Source of the DNA: Asterias rubens
Taxonomy: Eukaryota > Echinodermata > Asteroidea > Forcipulatida > Asteriidae
Direction of reading: 5' to 3'
Assembly: GCF_902459465.1 (NCBI RefSeq)
Contig: NC_047065.1
Coordinates: 7,509,521-7,573,520, forward strand
DNA: 64,000 nt
The first letter of the stretch is position 1; each line of letters begins with the position of its first letter. A program made the position numbers and the translations under genes. The notes below the pieces were generated by a model. It worked only from the letters and a program-made list of their open reading frames with translations, had not been told where the DNA came from and made no database searches. This document shows positions 37,128 to 49,093 of the stretch, piece by piece.

Positions 37128-38046
37128 AAACCGACTGGCTGCGGACTGGCGGCAAGTCAATTTTCTAGGCTAGGAACAGACTTGCATCGAGTCTAACCCT
37201 AACCGAGCTGGGAGCGGACTAATGGGCAAGTCTAACAATAAATAACATAGTAGATACCATGTAAAGAGGGCAGGGTGTGTGTGTCATGTATTAAAAGTAA
37301 TCATTACAAGAATTTAACATCACTGTATAAAATTCAGACTGTCTCATCTCATAATTTTCCCCCATTTTAAATAATGGAACAGTCTTGATTTTCCTCCAAA
37401 TAAATTTTGGTTTTACTGTTGCGCGCATACGCTGTCAATATCTGACGAATTATTTATACAACCAGACTTAAAATTTTCAGCAGTGAGACCTCTGTGGTTT
37501 TGCATTTTGTCACTGAGTGAGAGCAATGGATGCATAGTACCTTCAATGTGTTGTATCTAGGGTTTAAGTTCAAAATGAATAAGGTATGTTTTGATGTAAG
37601 TTATAGTCCAAATGGTACCGTGTACACACTCTTGTTTACTGTAAGTGTGCTTTGGGGTGTTGGATGCTTTATTTGCTGTATTTGAGTCTGTTCTCTCAAA
37701 AGCGCTTGATTATGGTGTGGCTGAGCATTCTAGTGCACTGGACTCAAGTTCTGGTACTGTCAGAGTGTGGGTGCTAATAACTCTAATTCATCCTTAAATT
37801 GGGACTTACTGCGACCTGTGGGCTACTTGTGTTTGATATCAAGAACCAAGAACACTTATTGTTAAGATAAGGGGTTTGCCCCTGTGTTTCTGGCATGGTT
37901 AGCTGCAGATTGCATCTCATCACCTTGAAACCCTTACAAATTGGTCTCGTAATTCAAACACGGAAATTTTGATTGCATTGAGACACACATGATAAAGCAT
38001 TGCTAGTACTACATCCCTTATGCAGACAAAAAGACAGCACATTTCC
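37128..38046. other. DNAJA2 3' flank with SINE-like head
   Basis: AATAAA at 37238 and 37399 are candidate ends of the transcript. GTGTGGCTGAGCATTCTAGT + GCACTGGACTCAAGTTCTGG at about 37715-37755 resembles a tRNA-SINE head; CTGCAGATTGCATCTCATCA near 37903 resembles text at 47836. Confidence 0.45.
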
Positions 38047-38605
38047 TTCAAGGAACACGTTGCCTTGGATCGGTCGAGTTGGTTCAATGAAAAGCGTTTG
38101 AAGCTTTTTGTTATGAAATGCAAATGGTTAGATAGATAATTTAGGGTGCATTCGTTTAGCTTCCCTGGGTCGACCCCGGTCTGCCCCCGGTGCGTTCGAA
38201 TAGCTTTGACGTCATTCCAGGGGCTCACTCGGGTCAGCCCCACAGTGCCCTGCTTGTGGAGTGGGTCACTTGGGGCCTGGCCCCAGGTGCATGACGTAAC
38301 TACGAGAGCGGTGAGTGATCGTTCCTTTAGCTCTTGTCAGGGGCTCACCTGAGTGAGCACCGCGGGGTAGACCCAGGGAAGCTTATCGAACGCACCATTA
38401 AAAGTAGAATATAATGATCCACACAAAGGCCGACCATGATAGTTCGCTAAGTTAAAGGAAAGCTGTGCAATTTCGAATGATACTCGTGTGGATCATTATA
38501 TTCTACTTTTAAAATATCTTTCTTACCATATGCATTTCCTAAAAAACGGTTTCAAATGCTTTTCAAAGACCAACTCTTCCGATCCAAGGAAACGCGTTAC
38601 TTTAA
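38047..38605. mobile_element. Foldback element split by a MITE
   Basis: TTCAAGGAACACGTTGCCTT + GGATCGGTCGAGTTGGT at the left is mirrored by CCAACTCTTCCGATCCAAGG + AAACGCGTTACTTTAA at the right. A second arm pair, AAAAGTAGAATATAATGATC / GATCATTATATTCTACTTTT, flanks the centre at 38399-38516. Confidence 0.8.
38149..38397. mobile_element. GGTGCGTTCG MITE nested in the foldback element
   Basis: GGTGCATTCGTTTAGCTTCC + CTGGGTCGACCCCGG ... GGGTAGACCCAGGGAAGCTT + ATCGAACGCACC. Full-length relative of 12312-12557. Confidence 0.85.
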
Positions 38606-41600
38606 CCTTAATACACTCGGACATTGTTATTGTTATTGTTACAAGTAAAAATATAAAATCCACCTTTTTGTGTACTTGGTAGAAAACAAACTGTCCATTT
38701 AATTTTATCACTGATATTGTTTGACCAGCCCTCGATCAATACTAGTCTTGCAATTGGCATATTTTCTAAACATAATTGAAGTCTTGACTTTAAACAATGT
38801 AGCTTAGAAGCACTGTGTACATAAAGATGTTTCTTGGGATAAGAATATGAGACTGGTTTGCTGGGTTAAGCCATGTTGTAATTTTCACTGGGGGACCCTT
38901 TGATTTAAAAAAAAGATTATTAGAACAATGAGTTGTGAAGATTTGGGCTACCTGCTAAATGCTGCTTATCAGAGTTAGTATACAAATTAGGAATGTTTAT
39001 GAGTGCAATGGTGAGAATTTTTTTAGAAGGTTAAATATTGAATGTTCCTTTTAATGAGGTTAAGCCAGTTTGAATGGAACTTGCCATCTTTTAAGGAAAA
39101 TTTTCTCTTCATTGCACAAGTGCAAGAATAAACAAGACTAAACAAATTGTAAATTCCGGCATCCATTGCAAGGGTGTTTGGTACTGCTGCTTTTAACGCA
39201 TGGTGTAGTCCAACAGGCAATAGCCAATGGTACCGATATGCATGGTTTGTGACGTCATGCCATTAGCCATTTTGAGATATGCTGGACACGATGTAATTTG
39301 GTTTGTGTAAATATGTCTGTATACACCCAAACCAATCGGTGTACTCCGGTAGTTTCCACCATATCTCAAAAAGGCTAATATCTACAATGGTTCGATTCAT
39401 GAACGCTGCATAACCGCATTGATAGATGAGCAGGATCTACTTGGATGTTATAAAAAACCTCTTTGATAGCATCTTTTTTATTCCCAACTCAATCACAAAT
39501 TCAGCAAAATCTGATTGTAGTGAGTTCCATAGCTTTAGTTATTGCAGCCTGAAACTGGAAATTTTCCCGAATGCTTGAGAAGGGGGTCCCAATAATCCAT
39601 GCATTTCTTGGAAAATATTTAAATTATGTCCTAGTTCATGGTCATTTGTACAAAGCGTATGCAAAGATTCCACTTCGTTAAATCCAGTTTATTGTAACTT
39701 CTTCAAGATAACTTTGTTTCATTAGTACAGTGTAAGTGTTTTAAAAGGCACCATTTCATTGACGCTCATAAAAGAGCTTGCTAGAAATTGTACTAGGCTT
39801 AATAGTCATGTCTCATGTCTTCTGTTGGAATAGTATCGTATTCAATGAACCAGCCATCATATCAAAGCTAACTCGACAGCCTAATTCTGTCACTTTTAGT
39901 ACCATGAATAATTTACTAATAGACCCCCATGCACATTGCGAAGCACACATACACACACCTATCTTGTCCGCCATTTTGGGGAGTCAAAATTGAGCAAAAA
40001 GGAATTGACTCCCAAAATGTTTTGAAATGGTAGACGCGCTTTCTTAGGAGGTGCATTCTGCGCTATGCAAGGGATCTATACACTATGATAGCCTTCTTGA
40101 AAAGTTAATTAAGTGACGTATACATGATGTACATTACATTAGGTTTCAGGGGATTTGCACTTAAATAATATCCAAATGTTTCATTGTAAACACTGCTGTA
40201 TAAACATGACTGCCAGTGTTAACAAAAGAGGCTGTATATTTGTATAGTTTTCAATGGAAGTCCCATAAAAAGCATCACTTGTCTGTTTTTCAGGAACGCT
40301 GTTATAGTGTAGGGTAAATCTCATACTCGTCCCCTCCTACTACTGTTTGACCATTCAATATTATTTTTAATGATAAACTATGCTAACCTGCAATGTGATA
40401 TGCGGTGACACAAATATAGTGTGCAAATTTTAGTTCGGTGAATAGCTGTGCCACCATGCACACTGGATAGTAATGGCTCAACAATGAAACTATTTGCCTG
40501 TCAAGCCAACACAAACACCTGTCTAGCTTGTGCCTGCGAGCAAAATGAAACTAGCTTGTGAAAGAGCATTTGTGTTAATTTTTTAAACGTCTTGTAATTC
40601 TAACAGTTATACATTAATCTTGTGTAGCCTGTGTGTACATGTGCTGTGCAACATGCTGTGTTGCTGAGACGTTTGCAGCGCAAAGTTATGTACACAAAGA
40701 CATGAGAATACTGTCATCTTTTGACCCCTTGTATGCGAAGTAAGTATCTTCCAAAATGATTTACACATTTTCTCTGACAGGACAGGACACAATGATGTAG
40801 AACACTGACCATATATTTGCAACTAAACATAAACTGATCTTAGGCACAGAAAACTGCATCGGCAAGGTTTTTTGTGTCGGAGTTTGAGTATTCACTTTTT
40901 GTTTAGTTGTAAATATTTAATAGGTGTATTCTACATGTATACCATTATTTCATGTTGTCTCGTCAGAAAAATTATGCAGAGGAAGACGCTTATTCGCATA
41001 TAAAGTGTAAAGGGGCAGTGGTCTTTGTGTACAGAACCTTTCACTGCCAGTGTCCCAGATATATTGGTGCAGCGTGCAGCACTTGCATGTACTGGCTTTA
41101 AGAGATTGGTCTAAGATCTATTATCGTGTTCGTACTTGGGCTGTTATTTCACTGTTTTTTATGTGTATTAAGAATAAAATATGGCACACAACTATTTTGA
41201 CAGTATTTATAATTTAGGGGATGTATACTTGTAAAATTGTTCAACTGTTTTTAATTTTTCAATGGTGATTTTCAGCTGTTAAGTTCATTTGAAAAGTAAG
41301 AAATTTGGTTTAAAAATAAATACTAAAGCAGTGTAGCTTTAACTGAGACAAACATCTTTTGCTAAATGTCTGTAAATGCATCTTTATCCAGTGTAATCTA
41401 AGAAGAATGAAACAACAAATCTTTTTAGATGATACAGAGAAAAGTTTAATCCATGTCTGTATTTATTTAAATTGTAAAATATATCGCATGCTGATAAAAC
41501 AGATAACTGAGATTTTCCTGTACAGGGAACAAACCCATTGGCCTGTTTGAGACATGATATACCCAAAGTCTCATACTTTTGTGTCCACCATTTATCTCAA

Positions 41601-41936
41601 AATAGTGAACTAAACCTTGCTTATCGTAGTTACTTCCTGGCACTGGCGCTTGTATAGATTCTGCATTCAAATCAAGCATCATGTGCTATGAAGCAACACA
41701 CTGCACCACACACAAAATACACAACACAGGAATCCGATTGGTACCATTTGGACATTCATGTTTGTGATTGGTCAATGATGGAGTAGAGTTTTTAAACCTC
41801 TTGCATGTGTGACATACAACGCCAAAAACACTGAGGTCGGTGAAGACCCATCATTGGCTAAGAGTTGTGCGCAATGCGTACATGTATGCACAACTCTATT
41901 GTTTGATCTGAGCGATAGAGACCAATTCAATGGGCA
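38606..41936. other. Gene-free stretch, possible distal DNAJA2 3' UTR
   Basis: No exon seen. TCCGCCATTTTGGGGAGTCA with GACTCCCAAAATGTTTTGAA (39967-40030) is an inverted repeat related to 46600-46665. AATAAA at 41173 could end a long transcript. Confidence 0.4.
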
Positions 41937-42153
41937 GAAAGTTGTGTGCTTTCAGATGTTTGATTTCGAGACCTCAATTTCTAAATCTGAGGTCTCTAAA
42001 TCAAATTCGTCGAAAATGACTTCTTTCTCGAAAGCTACGTCACTTCAGAGGGAGCCGTTTCACACAATGTTTTATACTATCAACCTCTCTCCATGAATCG
42101 ATACCAAATGAGGTTTTATGCCGATAAATATTGTGAGTGTCCACTGCCTTTAA
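41937..42153 (-). mobile_element. TTAA-family MITE, 5'-truncated reverse copy
   Basis: Starts abruptly inside the element at GCAGAAAGTTGTGTGCTTTC and ends CCACTGCCTTTAA. Confidence 0.8.
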
Positions 42154-42720
42154 TTTGAGTCGACTTAAGTTTCAATTGTAAGATGTAATGTCACAGAGCG
42201 TCACGAAAAATGCGTTACACATTGCTTGTACTTAGTTACAAGGTGTCATTATAAAAGCTCTAGAGGATTTAAGTTTTGGTGTCCCCCCCCCTCCCTTGAA
42301 TTGAAAATGTGAATCCCGCACAGGGATGTTGGGTTTACTATTTCCGATTTCAATTTAATGCTAAACATCACTTTTATGGCTGGTAATATTAAATCTGTTT
42401 GGCATGTTAAAATTATGTGAATAATATGTTGGGGCTGCTCAATTTTGCAATCCAGTCAATTAATGTTAAACAATGTTAAAGCTATGGGGCATTGTGGTTT
42501 TTTATTTATGATTTTGTTTAATGGTATATATGAAATGGAAGCTATAAATAGTTGGAAGCTGTTGCAAATTTAAATGTTTTGACATATCCAGAAGTGTTGT
42601 ACTAGGATCAAACGGAAATCCCACAATAAAAAGAGTGAACAATGACAAAGGAGAACTTTTTATTCAATAAATTGTTTGTGCAAATAAATATTGGTTTATG
42701 ATGCAATTTCGTTTTCTCTC

Positions 42721-43104
42721 TTAAAGGCAGTGGACACTATTGGTAACTACTCAAAATAATTTTTTGCATAAAACCTTTCTTGGTGACGAGTAATGGGGAG
42801 AGGTTGATGGTATAAAACATTGTGAGAAACTGCTCCCTCTGAAGTGCCATAGTTTTTGAGAAAGAAGTCATTTTCCACGAATTTGATTTCGAGACCTCAG
42901 ATTTAGAACTTGAGGTCTCGAAACCAACCACCTAAACGCACACAACTTTGTGTGACAAGGGTGTTTTTTCTTTCATTATTATCGCAACTTCGATGACCGA
43001 TTGAGCTCAAATTTTCACAGGTTAGTTATTTTATGCATATGTTGAGATACACCAACTGTGAAGACTAGTATTTGACAATTACCAACAGTGTCCACTGTCT
43101 TTAA
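42721..43104 (+). mobile_element. TTAA-flanked MITE, forward copy
   Basis: Full length, TTAA ends, between DNAJA2 and TRPC4AP. Confidence 0.9.
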
Positions 43105-45165
43105 TAGATCCTTTTTAGATGACGTCCCTATTTTATCATACCCCTTTCTGGATTACTTACACTCTTCCAGGACTGTGAACGCAATACTTGTTAAGTTTGT
43201 TTTGTTACATTGACTGGGAACAGTGTTGCTGAACACCATTACGAGCAAAAACTTGTGATTAGGTTGCTGGCGTAGTGGTATTTCCCCACCTCCCACGTTT
43301 GCCCACAATTAGTCCGCGATAGGCCGCTCCCTCTGCCACTTTTCAATCACAGTAGAAGCCGCGTCTATGTGTTAACAGGATATAACCTGTGAAGTATGTT
43401 TGACGTATTAAGCGTATCCATGCTTCCGTAAGCGCCAACTCTTTGCTTTGTGAGCAGAGCCATGATATTGGACCTCGATAGTTTGCACACCTGTATGATG
43501 GTGAACAAATCAGTTAATAAGGTTAACATATTGTCCTTTCTCTGTTCTCTTACAGTACAAGGGGAAAAATTCACTCATAAAATACAATCAAAACCTGCTT
43601 CTTTTTTTAAAATGAATTAAAATGTGAGTTTATTTTCAATTTGTCCCCAAGCATATTATCTATATTGTTTGTTTACATTGATACATGACAAAGAGCAGTT
43701 CACAAAGGAGGTACATTTAAAAAAAAAATCAATTGACAAAACAGACGACAAACGCAACGTCAACAGTAAATATGTGTCCATCGACAATAATAACAAATGT
43801 TCATTGGATTAAAAAAAAACATGTACATGTACAGTGTTGTACGTCTTCAAGGCTGCAGACACATGATATATCTATGACAGAAATAACTGCAATGGTAAGT
43901 AATTACACAGTGTATGGCTAAGACTTGATCAAGAACAGTTCATTCATATAAATTAATGAGCTATTATTTTTAACTTTCAAGAACATTGATGGCACTTCAC
44001 CTTGCTGGTTGAAGCAGAACACAGATTCCATACACCTTTTCGCAAATACCCATTGCGCAAGCGCTAGCTGTTGAACGAGGTGCATTCTGGTCTAGCTAGC
44101 AAGCATGCTTGATCGCTAGCCAGACCAGCATGCACCTCATTCCACGCCAAATACGCGTATACCAAGTATTTTCGACAAGGTCTATGCATGGGGTCTGTCA
44201 TAACTCAGATACCTTGACGTAGACTCGGTTAATAGTGTATCATTCAATAGATGTGTGGTTCATCACTGGGATAGCATCCTGAAAAATTACAGAGTTACAG
44301 AATTACAGAGACCATGCACAGACTAACAGGCACTATGAATGGCGCAAGACAGCCTTGTAACAAGACTAGTTTCAGCCTGATTAAGTTTAATCTTGGAGTT
44401 GTCATGTAAAACACAAGCAACAATGTGTCTGATCTTGTAGTTCTGCTCATTTTGAATAGGAAAGAAACGATCAATTCTAAAATATTAAATAAAAACAAAC
44501 ATCTGGGTCTTGTTAAATACAGTGTAAGTTTGCAGGAAAGCAGTGTAATTTTTTAAAACGATCAACAACATTGAAGTCTGTAAAATACTGAGAAATTATA
44601 ACATTGACACCAAATAATATGAATCTGACCAATCAAAACACTCAAACGGGACATTTGGCAGATTATTATGATCCCACATCATCATACAATTTTCTGATGC
44701 AAAATATTCCCAAGAAGATGACGATTACATGTAGATTTGAATTACTTCTCCACATATGACGGCCACAAATGGCATAAATAATATTGCTTTGCAGTAGAGA
44801 AAAGACCCTAAAGTCAATAATTCTCTTTTAGCTGTACTTTTGCGTTTGCATTTAGTTACTTACATGTACCAGTGCAGTAATGATTAAGTACAGCATTTAG
44901 TTTAAAAGGCATATTTTCATTTTATCCTTTAGTTTGGAAGAACTGTATCCTACTACATGTAATCTGTTATTTTTACACATTTATTCACAAAGTAATTAAA
45001 GCATACTTCTGTGCACAGCAGTCAGTCGCTTGATTATGTTTTGTTTACATTTGGCATACTGTACTGAAATTTCCCCAAAAACTAACAGGTAACCAGCCTT
45101 TAATTTTATGAAGTGCGAATTGATGTACTTTTTAAAACTAAGTAGTTTCTTTCAAAATGCATGCA
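43105..45165. other. Gene-free stretch with a short palindrome
   Basis: GAGGTGCATTCTGGTCTAGC and GCTAGCCAGACCAGCATGCA + CCTC (44077-44138) form a hairpin around CAAGCATGCTTG. Otherwise nothing recognised. Confidence 0.45.
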
Positions 45166-46185
45166 GTTCGAGGCACTCTGCAGAAGTTCTGTAGAAACGC
45201 ATCTGACAATCTACAAACATCAGCATCCACTCTGCAGAAGCTCCTCTGACAATCTGCAGACAGGGACTCTGCAGACAGTCTGCAGACATCCTGGTATTTC
45301 TCTCTGGGTACTAAGCACTCAATCAACAGGTACTCTGCAAGATGTCATTCTGCAACTTCCCTCTAGGATCTATACAGGTCACTCTTCAAACATTCTTCAC
45401 GCTAAATGTTGTGGACTTTTTTTGCAGACATTCTCAATTAATTCTTCTTCAGATAATCGGCACAGTCTGTTACAATCCTCGGACACTGCTAGCAATCTGT
45501 GCAGGCAATTCTGCAGGAACTCTTTCACACACTCTGCAGACATCTTGATGATATTCTGCAGACATTCTGTATGTATTCTGCAGACACTCTGAGAACACAG
45601 TTATCAGACATACGATGTAACACTCCTCACTCGGGAGGGGCTCATGTTGAGTACAAAGTAAAAATATCTAAACACAGAGTATTAAACACACTCTGTAGAC
45701 ATCTTAATGATATTCTGCAGACACTCTGCATGTATTCTGCAGACAATCTGAAATCACAGTTATCAGACATATGATGTAACACTCCTAATTCGAGAGGGGC
45801 CCATGTTGAGTAAAATGTATAAAAATATCTAAACACAGAGTATTAAACACACTCTGTAGACATCTTAATGATATTCTGCAGACACTCTGCATGTATTCTG
45901 CAGACACTCTGAAATCACAGTCATCGGACATATGATGTAACACTCCTCACTCGAGAGGGGCCCATGTTGAGTACAATGTATAAAAATATCTAAACACAGA
46001 GTATTAAACACACTCTGTAGACATATTAATGATATTCTGCAGACATTCTGTATGTATGTATGTATTCTGCAGACACTCTGAAATCACAGTCATCAGACAT
46101 ATGATGTAACACTCCTCACTTTTGAGGGGCCCATGTTGAGTACAATTCATAATATTATCTAAACACAGAGTATTAAAGCTATCTG
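45166..46185 (+). repeat. 161-bp satellite with CTCTGCAGAC sub-motif
   Basis: From about 45520 the unit repeats with a 161-bp period (ATTAAACACA at 45681, 45842 and 46003; the last unit is 8 bp longer through extra TATG). Each has TATTCTGCAGACACTCTG words and CATATGATGTAACACTCCTC. 45166-45520 is a looser field of CTGCAGA/CTGTAGA words. The ORFs here are repeat translations. Confidence 0.9.
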
Positions 46186-48097
46186 CCTTGGTCGTCTAAT
46201 AACATACCAACCGTGATGTAAATATCAGTAAAATATCAATAAAAAGTATGCCCGTTCCATAGAAAAAGACATGGTACTTATACACACAACATGTATTGAC
46301 TTCAATGTTCGGCTTTTGGCTCAGAATAACTTACTTGTATTACAATTACATAAAAAATATTCAAAAAGTTTGCATTTCTTTAATGAGGCGTTTAATTTAT
46401 GAACTATTGAACTATGCATGATCATAAAAATACATGGGGTAATATGGTTTCTGACTTTCAACTACGCCAGATTTGTTTACAGTTCAATTAACAGTAAAAT
46501 GAATTACTTCTTACAAACAGATTGAGTATTTGATGGTGTTGACCAAAAGCTCAATGCGCAGCAAGCTCAATGCGCAGCAAACTCACATATGCCTCTCCTG
46601 TCCGCCATTTTGAGAGTCAAAATATAAACATTGGAAGTGACGCCCAAAAATGGAAGATATGGTAGATGCGCACTCAGTTAATGAACACTCAGTTCAACAC
46701 TGATTTCCGGGAAATATTCTGATCAATGAGATTTTAAAAGTGAACATGAAAAATGCCCTCGATGTTTTGTTTCACCATTTGATTCTATTTACATACAGCT
46801 TTGGTAATCCCTTGATTTAATTTTTGGCAAAATAACTCTTTAACTCTTTAAGAAATGATTATTCTGACAAGATGTTAAAAAACCTAAAACTTAAATTGTA
46901 CATAAAATAATCTTGATGTGCTTTCTCATCGTTGAATGCCAACAAAAGGTACATGCAGAACAAGTTATTCTTATTATATTTAAATCAATTGTACAATAAA
47001 ACTTAATGAAGTAGACTGGCTAGACTGATCTTAAAAATAAATTAATTCAAATATGGAGGGTTATAACAAGATAACATTGCAATTACCATTGGTGTATCTT
47101 TCCCAATTAAACAATATAGAAATAAAAAGACTAGTAGTGGGGAATGAGTAAATGAAAACACATGATCTTTAGGATATTTGATGAAGAAAATTTGTCTCTT
47201 GGAAATATTTTCTTGAAAATTTCATTTGCATAATATCTGGAGCAGTGATTGGCGTGAGTTGGACCCAAAGGCATTGCTCTGCTTATCGAGGATTTCAGCG
47301 CTTACAGTCCATAGAATTTAGTGCTTTACAGCTGCTGTAAGAGCAGAATTCTGCAGTAAGCATTTATAACTATGAAATTGGACCTAGGTGGTTTGTTCAA
47401 TCTGAACTTATTACCAGCATTTCCTATTTTTATGTTACAATGTGACTTTGGAGACATTGCCAGTATGTACTCCACAACAACAGCTTTACCACAGCTAATG
47501 CTAGCATTGTTACACTGTTGCCTCTATGCTGTAATATGTTTCACTTAATAGTCTGGTAACATTTGGCTTTGGCTCCACCAGCAACTTCTAAATCATGCGC
47601 TTTCCAAAGTCAACAAAACTACAACGAGTCATGGATCAAGCCATTTTCAGTGTTTTTCATTCATTTAAAATTAAACCCAGTCAGTTTCCATTGAGGTAAA
47701 TTTTTAGTTCATTTGTTATTTAATAACTACAAACTTTTACATGACATGAACAAAGCAGTACAGCACCAACTTCCCTTAACCTTAACGTATCATTAAGAGA
47801 AGGGTTTCGGCCGGTGTTATCTTGTAGTGTTGGCTGCAGACTGCACCACATCACCGTGGAAACTGTTACATGGTGCAATGTAAACAAATGGGGCTTGTAT
47901 TTCAAACATAGTTTTGCGTACCTTGTAGAAAAACTAATGAGCATTTTGAGACGCCCTCGGATATGATATAAAGCGCTTTAAAAAGAAATGCGTATTACTA
48001 ATTTTCTTTTTACATCCAGCTAGTCATTCAGATCTCAAGAGCATCTAAAATGTTTGAATACACCACCGGGACAAGTACCATCAATTTTTATACAAAG
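46186..48097. other. Gene-free stretch with repeat fragments
   Basis: AGCTCAATGCGCAGCA is doubled at 46549-46580; CCGCCATTTTGAGAGTCAAA near 46602 matches 39968. The GCGCTTTAAAAAGAAATGCG word near 47975 is a SINE-like tail. No exon seen. Confidence 0.4.
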
Positions 48098-48566
48098 TAA
48101 AGACAGCAAAACAAGTAACTAGGCTGTTGTAAAAGCACCTATATTTTAAAAATTGTTACTCATATTCTATAAATGAAAATACCAGTAGACGGTAAATTTT
48201 ATTACAGGGATTTTGACACCTTGTTTGTTACAATCGGTCGAGTATTGTTGTCCTGGTATGTGCTTACAGGTGAAAAGTGCCCAGTTCTATTGTTGCAGTA
48301 ACTCCTATTGATATGATTGATCTCTCCACTGATTCAGCGTGAAGCTAATAGCGGGAATTTTGAAAAGCTGTTCTTGTCAATAGGAGTTACTGCAACAATG
48401 GAAATCGGTACTTTCACCTGTAAGCACATACCGCGACAACAATACTCGACTGATTGACGTAATTAAATTGTCCGTCTACTGGTATTTTCATTTTTAGAAT
48501 ATGAGTAACAATTTTAAAATCATAGGTGCTTTTACAACAGCCGACTATCTTTTGTTGCTGTCTTTA
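48098..48566. mobile_element. Large foldback element, arms over 200 bp
   Basis: TAAAGACAGCAAAACAAGTA ... GCTGTTGTAAAAGCACCTAT on the left is mirrored by ATAGGTGCTTTTACAACAGC ... GTTGCTGTCTTTA on the right. Pairing continues through AATACCAGTAGAC, CGAGTATTGTTGTC and GTGCTTACAGGTGAAA to TTGCAGTAACTCCTATTGA, leaving a loop of about 70 bp. Confidence 0.85.
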
Positions 48567-49093
48567 GATTAGTAGCATTACAAAAAATCAGACCAGCTGT
48601 GCTGAATTCTACAGCTTTCTCTCTATGCCTTAACAAACACGGTGCAACCATGACGACTGTTCTTCTTTCATTTACAAATGATCCCCCCCCCCCTTTAAAA
48701 ACAGACAAGAGTTCGCACGCAAAACTTTCCTTCATAAAATACATTTTTTTGTACAATCACTCCAAAATTGTCTGTAAAAATTTGTGATCTAAAAATATTC
48801 TCCCACCTCGTGAGCACTTCCAGTGATGACGCACTTGTAATCTTGATTGTTATACAGTTTCACATCCGTAGAATACGTAAACCTTGGCATACATCCCTTG
48901 GTAAGAAATCTCGGTTGAAATCATCACAAATCACGGCGCACATCAAATTCTCACTTAAGTCGAAAGTACCAATCAGTCGGGGAAACATCAATCAGCAATA
49001 AGCGTTTCACACATTTCACACTTAAACGCAACCAGTTTGTCCGTTGGGATAATATTCATGCCATCCTGATGAAGTCAAACACGACCAGCGCCC
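48567..49093. other. TRPC4AP 3' flank
   Basis: Likely 3' UTR of TRPC4AP on the minus strand. No further coding sequence seen. Confidence 0.4.

Noticed and set aside
45161..45774. 143-, 68- and 91-codon open frames
   Set aside because: Translations of the CTGCAGA satellite; the same peptide words recur at the repeat period.
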